NCBI GenBank assembly: GCA_020850415.1
Contig: JADZER010000037.1
Location: 293,093 to 357,092, forward strand
Source: Phycisphaerales bacterium
GTDB taxonomy: Bacteria > Planctomycetota > Phycisphaerae > Phycisphaerales > UBA1924
Length of the DNA stretch: 64,000 nt
Direction of reading: 5' to 3'
In this document: piece by piece, positions 55,342-63,215 of the stretch
How the letters are laid out: each line of letters begins with the position of its first letter
Numbering within the stretch: the stretch's first letter is position 1
Notes under the pieces: generated by a model
Told to the model about the DNA's origin: nothing
What the model saw: only the letters and a program-made list of their open reading frames with translations
Database searches by the model: none
Translations under genes and position numbers: made by a program

Positions 55342-55924
55342 CGCCCATGCCCTCAAGCTCACGCCGCAGCCACGCCTTGATGTACCGCCAGTCCCGCTCG
55401 ACCGTCCGCTCCGACACCCCCAGCGCCGCCGCCGTCTCCCCCTGCGTCAGCCCGGCGAAGTACCGCAGCATCACGATCTCCCCCAGCCGCGCATCCTCGG
55501 CCTCCAGCTTCCGGAGCGCCTCATCCAACGCCAGCACCCGCTCCGGCGCCTCATCCAGCACAATGTCCGCCTCGTCCAGGTCCACCCGACGAAGCCCGCC
55601 CCCGTGCTTCACGCTCGCCTTCCGCCGCGCCTGATCCACCAGGATGTCCCGCATCGCCCGCGCCGCGGCCCCAAAGAAATGGTGCCGCCCGCTCCAGCCA
55701 GGGTCGCCGCTCCCCACCAGCTTCAGATACGCCTCGTGGATCAACGCCGTCGTCTGCAGCGTGTTCCCCGGAGGCGTACGACGCATCCGCGCCTGCGCCA
55801 GCCGGTGCAGCTCCTGATACACCAGCGGCAACAGCGCCGCCGCGGCCTCGGCGTCGCCGGCCGCCGCCGCCTGCAACACCAGCGTCACGCCGGCGTCCGG
55901 GTTGGGACCTCCCTGATTCAGCAT
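55334..55924 (-). CDS. ECF-subfamily RNA polymerase sigma factor
   Basis: 196 residues. Region 2 (LVYQELHRLAQARMRR, LIHEAYLKLVG, FFGAAARAMRDILVDQARRK) and region 4 (LGEIVMLRYFAGLTQGETAAALGVSERTVERDWRYIKAWLRREL) are present; region 3 is missing, as in ECF factors. It belongs to the planctomycete/acidobacterial group encoded next to Ser/Thr kinases. No anti-sigma gene is seen; the overlapping kinase downstream may control it. The ATG at 55924 follows the end of a sparse region; upstream in-frame codons look non-coding. Confidence 0.93.
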   Translation of the reverse strand: MLNQGGPNPDAGVTLVLQAAAAGDAEAAAALLPLVYQELHRLAQARMRRTPPGNTLQTTALIHEAYLKLVGSGDPGWSGRHHFFGAAARAMRDILVDQARRKASVKHGGGLRRVDLDEADIVLDEAPERVLALDEALRKLEAEDARLGEIVMLRYFAGLTQGETAAALGVSERTVERDWRYIKAWLRRELEGMGDG

Positions 55925-56142
55925 CCGACGCTCACCATCCGAGCTTCGCCTTCCCAAGCCGCGATTCCGCACCCGATGGGCCGCAGTGTACCCGGGAACC
56001 CCCCGGGCCGATCCGGGCCCCACTCGCACATTTTTCATCCACCCCTGTCGGGTCCTTCCACCCAATCTCGGACTGCTCCCGGGCAGGGCAACAGCGCCCC
56101 GCCGCAACACGCACCAACGCCCGAGAACAGGAGATCCAGATC

Positions 56143-57102
56143 ATGAACCGTGACACCCGCCGCACCCGTTTCGCCCATCGCACCATCGTCTCGCTCGCCG
56201 CCGCCGCCGGGACCTTCCTCGGCGCCTCCCTCGCCACCGCCCAGACCGTCTGGCCGACCACCTTCACCTACCAGGGCCAGGTCTCCCACAACGGGGAGCT
56301 GGTCAACGGCCAGGTCGAGGTCCAGATCCAGCTCTGGGATGCCGCCACCGGCGGCAACAAGATCGGCGCCAAGCAGAATACAACCGTCACCTGCGCCGAC
56401 GGGCTCTTCACCGTCGAATTCGACCCCTCCGACGAAGGCGCCTTCGCCACCGACAAGACCCGCTGGGTCGAGATCACCCTCCGCTACCCCGACGGCGGCA
56501 CCGGCCTCGAGACCCTCCCCCGCCAGAAGATCACCGGCGCTCCCCACTCGCTCTCCACCCGCGGCATCGTCGTCGACAAGGCCGGCAGCGCCACCTTCCT
56601 CAAGCACATCACCCTCGGTGGCGACCTCTTCGCCGCCGGCTGGGTCCGCTGCAAGGCCCTCCAGATCACCGGCGGCAGCGACATCGCCGAGCCCTACTCC
56701 GTCGCCCCCGCCGGCGAGATCATCGCCGCCCCGGGCATGGTCGTCGCCATCGACCCCGACAACCTCGGCGCCCTCCGCGTCGCCTCCGGACCCTACGACC
56801 GCACCGTCGCCGGCATCATCAGCGGCGCCAACGGCATCAACCCCGGCCTCACCCTCACCCAGTCCGGCACCGTCGCCGACGGCGACATGCCCGTCGCCAC
56901 CGTCGGGCGCGTCTGGTGCTGGTGCGACGCCGACGCCTCCGGGCCCATCCAGCCCGGCGACCTGCTCACCTCCTCCCCCACCCCGGGCCACGCCATGCGC
57001 GTCACCGACCACGCCCGCTCCCAGGGCGCCGTGATCGGCAAGGCCATGTCCAACCTCGAGGGCGGCCGGGGCATGGTCCTCGTGCTCGTCGGGCTCCAAT
57101 AA
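56143..57102 (+). CDS. Secreted protein of unknown function
   Basis: 319 residues with a signal peptide (cleavage near ATAQ, residue 34). The first half is a beta-rich domain (FTYQGQVSHNGELVNGQVEVQIQLWDAATGG). The second half (GGSDIAEPYSVAPAGEIIAAPGMVVAIDPDNLGALRVASGPYDRTVAGIISGANG) resembles the end domains of phage-tail-like and extracellular repeat proteins. No enzyme motif. It starts 30 bases or so after AGGAGATCC and leads a row of three exported proteins. Confidence 0.75.
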   Translation: MNRDTRRTRFAHRTIVSLAAAAGTFLGASLATAQTVWPTTFTYQGQVSHNGELVNGQVEVQIQLWDAATGGNKIGAKQNTTVTCADGLFTVEFDPSDEGAFATDKTRWVEITLRYPDGGTGLETLPRQKITGAPHSLSTRGIVVDKAGSATFLKHITLGGDLFAAGWVRCKALQITGGSDIAEPYSVAPAGEIIAAPGMVVAIDPDNLGALRVASGPYDRTVAGIISGANGINPGLTLTQSGTVADGDMPVATVGRVWCWCDADASGPIQPGDLLTSSPTPGHAMRVTDHARSQGAVIGKAMSNLEGGRGMVLVLVGLQ

Positions 57103-57164
57103 GCACCCGCCCCACGGCCCGCCCCACCCCCGCCACACACGACCCCCACCACAAGGAAGCAGCC

Positions 57165-58340
57165 ATGAAACACCACAACATGCGCGCCGCGGGCATGATC
57201 GGCATGATCGGTGCAATCAGCGCGATCGCCGGCTCCGCCGCGGCCCAGATCAATGTCAGCAAGACCGGCGTCTTCGACCCCGACGGCACCCTCTCCAACC
57301 CCTTCAGCGTCGTCCACGCGGCCCTGTGCGCCGCCCCCAACAACGCCGACCTTCGGATCAACGGCGGCATCTACCGCGAGACCGGCGCCTTCACCCAGCC
57401 GGCCTCCCTCACCGGCGCCAACGGCGAGGTCGTCATCGGCCAGCTCGGCGCCCAGCGCACCACCCTCAGCGTCCTCACCTACAACACCCACCTGTTCGGC
57501 GATCAGCTCCTCGGCGCCGAGACCTACATGGACGCCGAGCGCACCGGCTACATCGGCGAGGTCCTCGCCACCGAGCAGGCCGATATCGTCGGCCTCCAGG
57601 AGTGCTGGGACTCGGAGCTCTGGATCCCGCTCCTGATCAGGCTCTCGTTCGAGGGCTACACCGGCTTCTACGGCGACCAGCGCGACGACGACCTGGATGT
57701 CCTGCACTCGGGCCTGGCGATCCACGCCAAGGGGGTGCTGCAGCACACGCAGCAGGGGTTCTTCGGGTCCGAGCGCGGGGAGGACGCCTTCGCCTCCAAG
57801 GGGTTCCTGAGCGCGACCATCGAGAAGGACGGCTTCCGGATCGCCGTCTTCAACACGCACACCCAGGCCGGCGACGGGGAGGCCAACGAGGAGGTCCGGT
57901 TCGAGCAGATGCTCCAGCTGGGCTTCACCGTGCAGGGCTGGCGGTTCGCGAATCCGTCCGATGTCGTGATCGTCATGGGCGACTTCAATGTGCCCGGCGA
58001 GACCGGGGAGTACAGCGCCTTCATGGCCGGGGCGATGGCCGTCTCCGGCACCCGCGAGGGCGGCCCCAACTTCCACTGCTCGGCCGACAGCTTCGCCTGC
58101 ACCTCGTGCGCCGAGAACGAGCTCAAGCAGTACTTCGGCGGCTCGGGCAGCAAACGCCTCGATTACATCCTGTACGCCCCGAGCTTCGACGGCTCGGTCG
58201 ATATCGTGCCGGTCGCGTTGGAGCGGCGCGAGTACCAGGTGCCCGCGGGCGAGCCGGACCTGTGCGACAACGGCTGGTGCATCCGCGACCTGTCCGACCA
58301 CTACGGGCTGCTCATGCAGTTCGAGCTGAACCGCAACTGA
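57165..58340 (+). CDS. Secreted endonuclease/exonuclease/phosphatase-family enzyme
   Basis: 391 residues with a signal peptide (to about residue 28, SAAAQ). After a variable 80-residue lead, the EEP fold shows LSVLTYNTHL, IVGLQECWD (metal Glu), FNTHTQAGDG, VMGDFNVPGE (catalytic D and N), LDYILYAP and LSDHYGLLMQ (catalytic His). All catalytic residues are present. Relatives include DNase I, sphingomyelinase C and lipid phosphatases; the NTHTQAG spacing leans towards the sphingomyelinase-like branch. The ATG at 57165 follows AAGGAAG. Confidence 0.88.
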   Translation: MKHHNMRAAGMIGMIGAISAIAGSAAAQINVSKTGVFDPDGTLSNPFSVVHAALCAAPNNADLRINGGIYRETGAFTQPASLTGANGEVVIGQLGAQRTTLSVLTYNTHLFGDQLLGAETYMDAERTGYIGEVLATEQADIVGLQECWDSELWIPLLIRLSFEGYTGFYGDQRDDDLDVLHSGLAIHAKGVLQHTQQGFFGSERGEDAFASKGFLSATIEKDGFRIAVFNTHTQAGDGEANEEVRFEQMLQLGFTVQGWRFANPSDVVIVMGDFNVPGETGEYSAFMAGAMAVSGTREGGPNFHCSADSFACTSCAENELKQYFGGSGSKRLDYILYAPSFDGSVDIVPVALERREYQVPAGEPDLCDNGWCIRDLSDHYGLLMQFELNRN

Positions 58341-58408
58341 GACCAACCACCGGCGGGCGGCCGGGCCATCGGGCGCGGCGGCCGCGGGGAACGAAAGGAG
58401 CATTTCCC

Positions 58409-58810
58409 ATGCTGCACACGACACGGATCATGTTCGCCGGGTGCGCGGTCGCGCTCGGCGCGGCGGCGGCGAGCGGGCAGAGCCTCGCCATCGGCTGGTG
58501 GACGATCGACGGGGGTGGGGGGGTCGGGTCGGGCCCCACCCTCTCGCTCGCCGGGACGATCGGCCAGCCGGACGCGGGCCTGCTCGCCGGGCAGACCCTG
58601 ACCCTCCGCGGCGGGTTCTGGATGGAGCCGGCCCCGGCGCCTTGCCCGGCCGATTTCAACGCGGACGGGCTGGTGGACACGCGGGACTTCCTGGCGTTCC
58701 TGAACGCCTGGGCCGCGGGGGATGGGCGGGCCGACGCCAACGGCGACGGCGTGATCGACAGCCGCGATGTGATCGCGTACCTGAACCTGTGGGCGGCGGG
58801 CTGCGCCTGA
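58409..58810 (+). CDS. Small secreted protein with GC-type dockerin domain
   Basis: 133 residues with a signal peptide (ALGAAAASGQS) and AAAGGAG ahead of the start. A short beta segment (SLAIGWWTIDGGGGVGSG...) is followed by two calcium-loop repeats: CPADFNADGLVDTRDFLAFL and RADANGDGVIDSRDVIAYL, ending WAAGC. This paired-loop module with terminal cysteines is the planctomycete dockerin-like domain. Its partner and purpose are unknown; it is not evidence for a cellulosome. A terminator follows. Confidence 0.85.
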   Translation: MLHTTRIMFAGCAVALGAAAASGQSLAIGWWTIDGGGGVGSGPTLSLAGTIGQPDAGLLAGQTLTLRGGFWMEPAPAPCPADFNADGLVDTRDFLAFLNAWAAGDGRADANGDGVIDSRDVIAYLNLWAAGCA

Positions 58811-58834
58811 CGGCGGGCTCCGCGGACCACCGAT

Positions 58835-58868
58835 GACGCCCCGACCGCCCCGCGCGGGCCGGGGCGTC
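58835..58868. terminator. Bidirectional terminator hairpin
   Basis: GACGCCCCG (58835-58843) pairs perfectly with CGGGGCGTC (58860-58868) around a GC-rich loop that can itself fold. It stands between the converging dockerin and RraB-like genes. The T-run is short. Confidence 0.6.
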
Positions 58869-58882
58869 GTCGCGTTTGGGGG

Positions 58883-59683
58883 CTATTCCTTCTCGTCCTC
58901 GCCGCCGTCCTCGCTGTCCAGGTCGTCTTCATCGTCATCGTCGTACACGCCGTCGTCGTCGTCATCGAAGAACTGGACACCGACCAGGTCGGCCTTCTTG
59001 GCGAGCGCGACGCGCTCGACCCGGGCGTAGACGGACTTGAGCAGGGCCTCGTCGTTGCGGCCCGGGAACTGGACGAAAACGGCAGTGGCGTCGCCCTCTT
59101 CGGCGATCTCGGTGTCGTCGAAGCCCGCGGCGGCGAATGCCGCGGCGAGGGCCTTGGCGCCGGCGCGGTGCTCGGGTTCGACCAGGAAGACGAACGGCAG
59201 GTCTTCGCCGGGCGCCAGGCCGCTGTCGGTGAAGGCGCGGAGACGCGAGCGGGCGGCATCCAGGTCGAGCCACTCCATCAGCTCGTCCATGTCGATGGGG
59301 TCGCAGACGCCGACACCCTCGTAGACGAGCGACTCGTCGGCGGCGAGCGCGGCGAACCTGGCCGCGAGGGTCTTGACCTCGTCGGGCAGGAGGGACGCGA
59401 CGATGATGACCGCGAGCAGCGGCGGGCCCATGAAGACCCGGTCGCCGTCGTAGGTCTCGACCTCTTCCTGGAGGTGGACATCGAACTCATCGGAGAGCGC
59501 TTCGCCGATGCGGGAGAGCTTCTCGAGGTCCTCGTCGCGGAAGGTGAAGCTCCACTCCTTCTCGTTCTCGAGGCGGTGCTCGAGGTTGTTGACCATGTGG
59601 TCGAAGAGGGCGTCGATATCGAAGTGGAGGTCGGGCTCCCTCGGCTGGCCGGGCTGGTTGGGCTTGCTGGGCTGGTTCGGCAT
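58883..59683 (-). CDS. RraB-like / DUF695-like two-domain protein
   Basis: 266 residues, cytoplasmic, strongly acidic at the end (DDDDDGVYDDDDEDDLDSED). The C-terminal part contains FVQFPGRNDEALLKSVYARVERVALAKKADLVGVQF, which resembles the RraB fold (an inhibitor of RNase E) and related regulators. The middle (WSFTFRDEDLEKLSRIGEALSDEFDVHL and FLVEPEHRAGAKALAAAFAAAGF) may be two further alpha-beta units. Function in this group is not known. The start follows GGGGATCCCC. It partly overlaps the end of the gene upstream (see next). Confidence 0.5.
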   Translation of the reverse strand: MPNQPSKPNQPGQPREPDLHFDIDALFDHMVNNLEHRLENEKEWSFTFRDEDLEKLSRIGEALSDEFDVHLQEEVETYDGDRVFMGPPLLAVIIVASLLPDEVKTLAARFAALAADESLVYEGVGVCDPIDMDELMEWLDLDAARSRLRAFTDSGLAPGEDLPFVFLVEPEHRAGAKALAAAFAAAGFDDTEIAEEGDATAVFVQFPGRNDEALLKSVYARVERVALAKKADLVGVQFFDDDDDGVYDDDDEDDLDSEDGGEDEKE

Positions 59684-60357
59684 GGGGATCCCCCGTTGGG
59701 TGTGTGGGCGCAGGGTATCCGTGGCGGGGGAGGGGCGGGGCGGTGGGCCCGAGGGGCGAGAGAGGCGCGCTCGGCGGGGGGCAGGCGATCAGCGGCGGCC
59801 GGGGCGTGGGGGGCGGGGTGGCCCGCGTCGTCGTCGTCGGGGGCGTGGTCATCGGGGGCGTAGGTGTCAGGCTCGTGGCGGTTGGGGGCGGTGTTGTCGG
59901 GGGCGTAGTCGTCCGGGGCGGGGCCGTTGGGCGGGTAGGTCTGGGACGGGTAGGTGTCGGGCGGGCCGCTGTCGGGCGGGTAGTCCTCGGGCGGGTCGGC
60001 GTAGGGCGGGTAGTCGTCGGTGTCCGGGTCGTCGTCGCCGGGGCCGGGGCCGGCGGCGCCGTTCATGCGGCAGAGCTGGGCCGCGGCTTTGCGGACGGTG
60101 TCGGCGTGGGTGGGGGTCGCCGGGGATTCGGTGCGGGCGATGCGGGCGAGGGTCTCGACCGCCGCGGGATAGGAGGCGGCGAGGGCGAGGGCGGCCTGGA
60201 ACCGGGCGATCTCGCGGAGGTCCTCGGCGAGGGCCCGGGCGGTGTCGGCACGGATCCAGGCCGCGAGGTCCTGGGCGGTCATGCCCAGCCGGTTGCAGAC
60301 CTCGATGGGCCCGGCGGCGGGGTCGAGGAGTTCTGTGAGGATGACGTTTGGGTCCAT
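59278..60357 (-). CDS. Hypothetical protein: helical domain plus Pro/Asp/Tyr-rich repeats
   Basis: 359 residues from the ATG at 60357. Residues 1-100 form a compact helical domain (MDPNVILTELLDPAAGPIEV, NRLGMTAQDLAAWIRADTAR) with a helix-turn-helix-like look. Then about 80 residues of degenerate repeats (DDYPPYADPPEDYPPD, PDTYP, PDDYAPD) follow. From about 59683 the frame runs through the RraB-like gene in another frame, where its Ser/Pro/Arg-rich residues look like a shadow. The real coding may end near 59700, or a frame change may be missing. No family recognised. Confidence 0.5.
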   Translation of the reverse strand: MDPNVILTELLDPAAGPIEVCNRLGMTAQDLAAWIRADTARALAEDLREIARFQAALALAASYPAAVETLARIARTESPATPTHADTVRKAAAQLCRMNGAAGPGPGDDDPDTDDYPPYADPPEDYPPDSGPPDTYPSQTYPPNGPAPDDYAPDNTAPNRHEPDTYAPDDHAPDDDDAGHPAPHAPAAADRLPPAERASLAPRAHRPAPPPPRIPCAHTPNGGSPCRTSPASPTSPASRGSPTSTSISTPSSTTWSTTSSTASRTRRSGASPSATRTSRSSPASAKRSPMSSMSTSRKRSRPTTATGSSWARRCSRSSSSRPSCPTRSRPSRPGSPRSPPTSRSSTRVSASATPSTWTS

Positions 60358-60743
60358 GGGCGGAGTGTGGCGGAGGAGGGGGCGGGAGGCAAGAGGGAAT
60401 CGGGGTATGTCCGCGATATGGCGCACAAACGGGGGTATTGGGGGTGGGTTTGTGGGGTGGGGGCGGGGCGGGTGGAGGCGACAGAAACACGGCACCCGGC
60501 GCGGGGAAAGCCGCGGGCGTTGATAGCGGTGCGCCGGCGGCGGGCCGGAGCTGCGGACAAGTGCCGAGCCGGGGCCGGGAGGTCTCTGGGTGTCGCCTTG
60601 GGGGGGCGGGCGAGCCACCCGTCGCTGAGGCGGGAGACGCCAGTGTCACCCGCCAATGGTGGGGGATGCCGGCGCCACGCGCCGAAGTCGCTGGCGCGAG
60701 TCGGTGTCACCCGACCAGCGGTCAGTGTCACCTTCGCCGGTAA
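60358..60743. other. Intergenic region with GTGTCACC direct repeats
   Basis: 386 bases, very GC-rich on the left, with no convincing gene. Near the end of the HEPN-type gene, GTGTCACC occurs three times (60643-60650, 60704-60711 and 60725-60732), each with AG or GG before it. They mark the edge where GC content starts to fall and may be remnants of a duplication at the island border. Confidence 0.5.
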
Positions 60744-63215
60744 TCAGCTTGGGGACTCACCGCGATCGGATGACAGGCCATCGCAGCTGCTTTCCCCCAA
60801 ATCGAGCATCTCCCGGCGACCCGCGCCCGAATCCTCGTCGGCCACGTTCCCACCCGCGGTCCGCGTCCGCCTCCGTGGGTACTCTGACCACAGTCTTCGA
60901 TACTCCGATTCCTCTTCGAGTGTGAATCTGAGCGGCTCATTCGAATTGCCGATTGTTACTCCCGGGAGCAGTAGTACGCCGCCTGCCAGACTTGGTACAC
61001 CTTGTACGGCTGCCCATGATGCGGCGAGTGTCACATGCACCCTGCGTCCTTGATAGCCTGTCAGCGAGACTGATGTGCGACCGTACTGGTCCATCGTGAT
61101 GGCATCGTCATAGTACAATATCGGAGTGAGTCCGGCACTCTCAGAGCTCATAATAGTGCGTTCAAGATGCAATACCATATCGAGGAACTCTGACGGCGAC
61201 GGAAAGTCGCGCCGGTTGTGCTCACACCTATTGCGAATTTCAGCCACTTTGCCACGACGCAACCCGGCAGTAGCTTCACCGAGTAGCGACAGAAGCGAAT
61301 CACATTGTGTTCGCTCGATGTCGAGGACTAGCACAGTGTGTGGAAACGAAAAGTCCAATCCAGCCCGGACGGACCAGTGCGGTAGGGCATCTTCTTTTCG
61401 AAGGAAGGTCGTCTTGTCGTCCTTCAGAATCTCCTCGCAGACATCCTTCAGAATTCCAAAACCCTCCGATAAGGGAAACAGGGTGTGCTTCCCGTCGCGG
61501 TCATACACCACTGGTCCAGACGGGGTCTCTAGTCGGTGCGATAATTTCTCTGCTACCACCTGACGGCCCGCCTCGATCGAGTACCGAAAGGCCGTGGAGC
61601 CAAAGTGATCCGACAGCAAGACCCACGCGGCAAATGACAGTGTCGCATCAAGTACGGACTCGAGTGATACGAACAGGTTTGCCGCGCTACTTCGCAGCGT
61701 CTCGATATCGTCGATGCCGAGTTGCTGCCCCCCTAGCGAGTCGGATTGTCGCTTGAGAGTCTCCAACAACTCCCAGAATCTAGAGAGCAACGGCGGGAAC
61801 CTGGGGAGATCGATGCCTAGTTTCCATAGCAGCCGATCCAGCAGCAGGGACTCGTCGCCGTTGCAGGACGGTGCCTTCAAATGCTCGCAGCTCAGAAGCT
61901 GCAAGGTGCTGTTCAGAATCGCACGACTACGAAATAGCAGCCCTTGCACCGCATCGCGCGGTTCAACACGGGATAGGTAGGTCTCTAGCTGGCGCTCCAA
62001 GAACTCGCCGCCCTCATTCCGCAAGACCCACTCCAAGTCCTCCTCGGATGCCGCAGCGCCATACACGCCCACAATGAGATACCGAAGACGGGACAGATCG
62101 GAACGGTGGGAGTGCTGGCGACTCCGAAAGCCCAATGAACTGCACTCGCAACTGCACTCCCAGAAGTTGCCTGGCAGGGTGTTGGCGGTTGTCCGAACCT
62201 CTGTGGGAGGGATCTTGATGGCAGTCGATAGAATAGCGATGTCTAGGAGCTCCACCAGCTGGTGGTCGCTTAGCAACAGCAATACCTGAAGCATTTGAGC
62301 GACGTCGAGACGCTCAGGCAGGACATCGTTTGGATGGGAGAATAAGGTGCGATACCGCTCGTCACCGGGAAGGAGGCTGCGGACTTCGAGCTCCGGATGC
62401 TTGAGCCCAAGAGTGAGGAGTGTCCGTAGTTCGGTCTTGGAAAGCGCGTCACCCAAGAGGAATGGCAGATCCTCCATCGAAGGATCGTCATAGTACCCCG
62501 GCGTGCCCGCGAGCCTGTCTAGAAGTGGACCCCATTCAGATCGCTGCCCCTGCGTATCACGAAAGTGGCGCACGAGGAACTCGAACGCATTCTCGTAGGG
62601 CGACTGGTGCCGATTTAGGGTCACGGTGTGGAGAGCAGTACACCCAGAGTCGGAGCAATGCCAAAGCGGCAGATGTCGAGTCGGAGGAAGACATCTGGCT
62701 GACCTCGATTCCAGCAGTCCGAAAGGCCCGGTCACAAGATGTCCAGCCTGACACACACCAATAGGCGTGTCCGCTAGCAGAGCATCTGAATCCGCAGGCT
62801 CCAAGTGGTCCGTGTTGGCTGGAAACAAATCAAAGAACCGGTCGTACAGTAGCCGCCCATAGGCCCAGGGCAGTTGCAAGGCTCGGTCGCGGATTAGGTC
62901 TGCAAGGGCGCGTCGGACCGCCACAGTGTCAACGTGTTCCACATCCACCAGCAGGTCTTGGTGCGCGAAGTATCGCAGGAGCAAGACATGAATCTCGCTG
63001 GGAGTTAGGCTTGGCTCCGACTCATGAACGGCTCGCGCAGCGTTTGCGCCAGCTGGCGTGAGGGGGATCGCCTTGTCGAGTTCTTGTGGGAGAGCAAACG
63101 ACGGGCTGTACAAAGCTGTACGCAGCAAGTGGTAGTATGGCGCAAGATGTCTAATGTGATCGCGGATGGGCTGAACATCGTAGCGATCGTCAATGTCGGA
63201 GGAGTTGCACCACAT
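60744..63215 (-). CDS. Large protein of unknown family with HEPN-type RNase motif
   Basis: 823 residues, which I cannot place in any family. An N-terminal region of about 400 residues has a possible zinc site (CQAGH, then LWHCSDSGCTALH, then CECS) and long helices. The C-terminal half contains long helices and, at residues 661-666, RNRCEH in KVAEIRNRCEHNRRDFPS. That is the R-N-x3-H signature of HEPN ribonucleases, placed as usual at the start of a helix. A TATACT box (63251-63256) and GAGG before the ATG suggest its own promoter. The DNA is far less GC-rich than the rest of the window, pointing to transfer. It stands alone, as many defence genes do, but an immune role is only inference. Confidence 0.7.
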   Translation of the reverse strand: MWCNSSDIDDRYDVQPIRDHIRHLAPYYHLLRTALYSPSFALPQELDKAIPLTPAGANAARAVHESEPSLTPSEIHVLLLRYFAHQDLLVDVEHVDTVAVRRALADLIRDRALQLPWAYGRLLYDRFFDLFPANTDHLEPADSDALLADTPIGVCQAGHLVTGPFGLLESRSARCLPPTRHLPLWHCSDSGCTALHTVTLNRHQSPYENAFEFLVRHFRDTQGQRSEWGPLLDRLAGTPGYYDDPSMEDLPFLLGDALSKTELRTLLTLGLKHPELEVRSLLPGDERYRTLFSHPNDVLPERLDVAQMLQVLLLLSDHQLVELLDIAILSTAIKIPPTEVRTTANTLPGNFWECSCECSSLGFRSRQHSHRSDLSRLRYLIVGVYGAAASEEDLEWVLRNEGGEFLERQLETYLSRVEPRDAVQGLLFRSRAILNSTLQLLSCEHLKAPSCNGDESLLLDRLLWKLGIDLPRFPPLLSRFWELLETLKRQSDSLGGQQLGIDDIETLRSSAANLFVSLESVLDATLSFAAWVLLSDHFGSTAFRYSIEAGRQVVAEKLSHRLETPSGPVVYDRDGKHTLFPLSEGFGILKDVCEEILKDDKTTFLRKEDALPHWSVRAGLDFSFPHTVLVLDIERTQCDSLLSLLGEATAGLRRGKVAEIRNRCEHNRRDFPSPSEFLDMVLHLERTIMSSESAGLTPILYYDDAITMDQYGRTSVSLTGYQGRRVHVTLAASWAAVQGVPSLAGGVLLLPGVTIGNSNEPLRFTLEEESEYRRLWSEYPRRRTRTAGGNVADEDSGAGRREMLDLGESSCDGLSSDRGESPS

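Noticed and set aside
52321..55380. Open frame of 1019 codons on the plus strand opposite the WD40 kinase
   Set aside because: Arg/Pro/His-rich shadow of the kinase gene without any domain.
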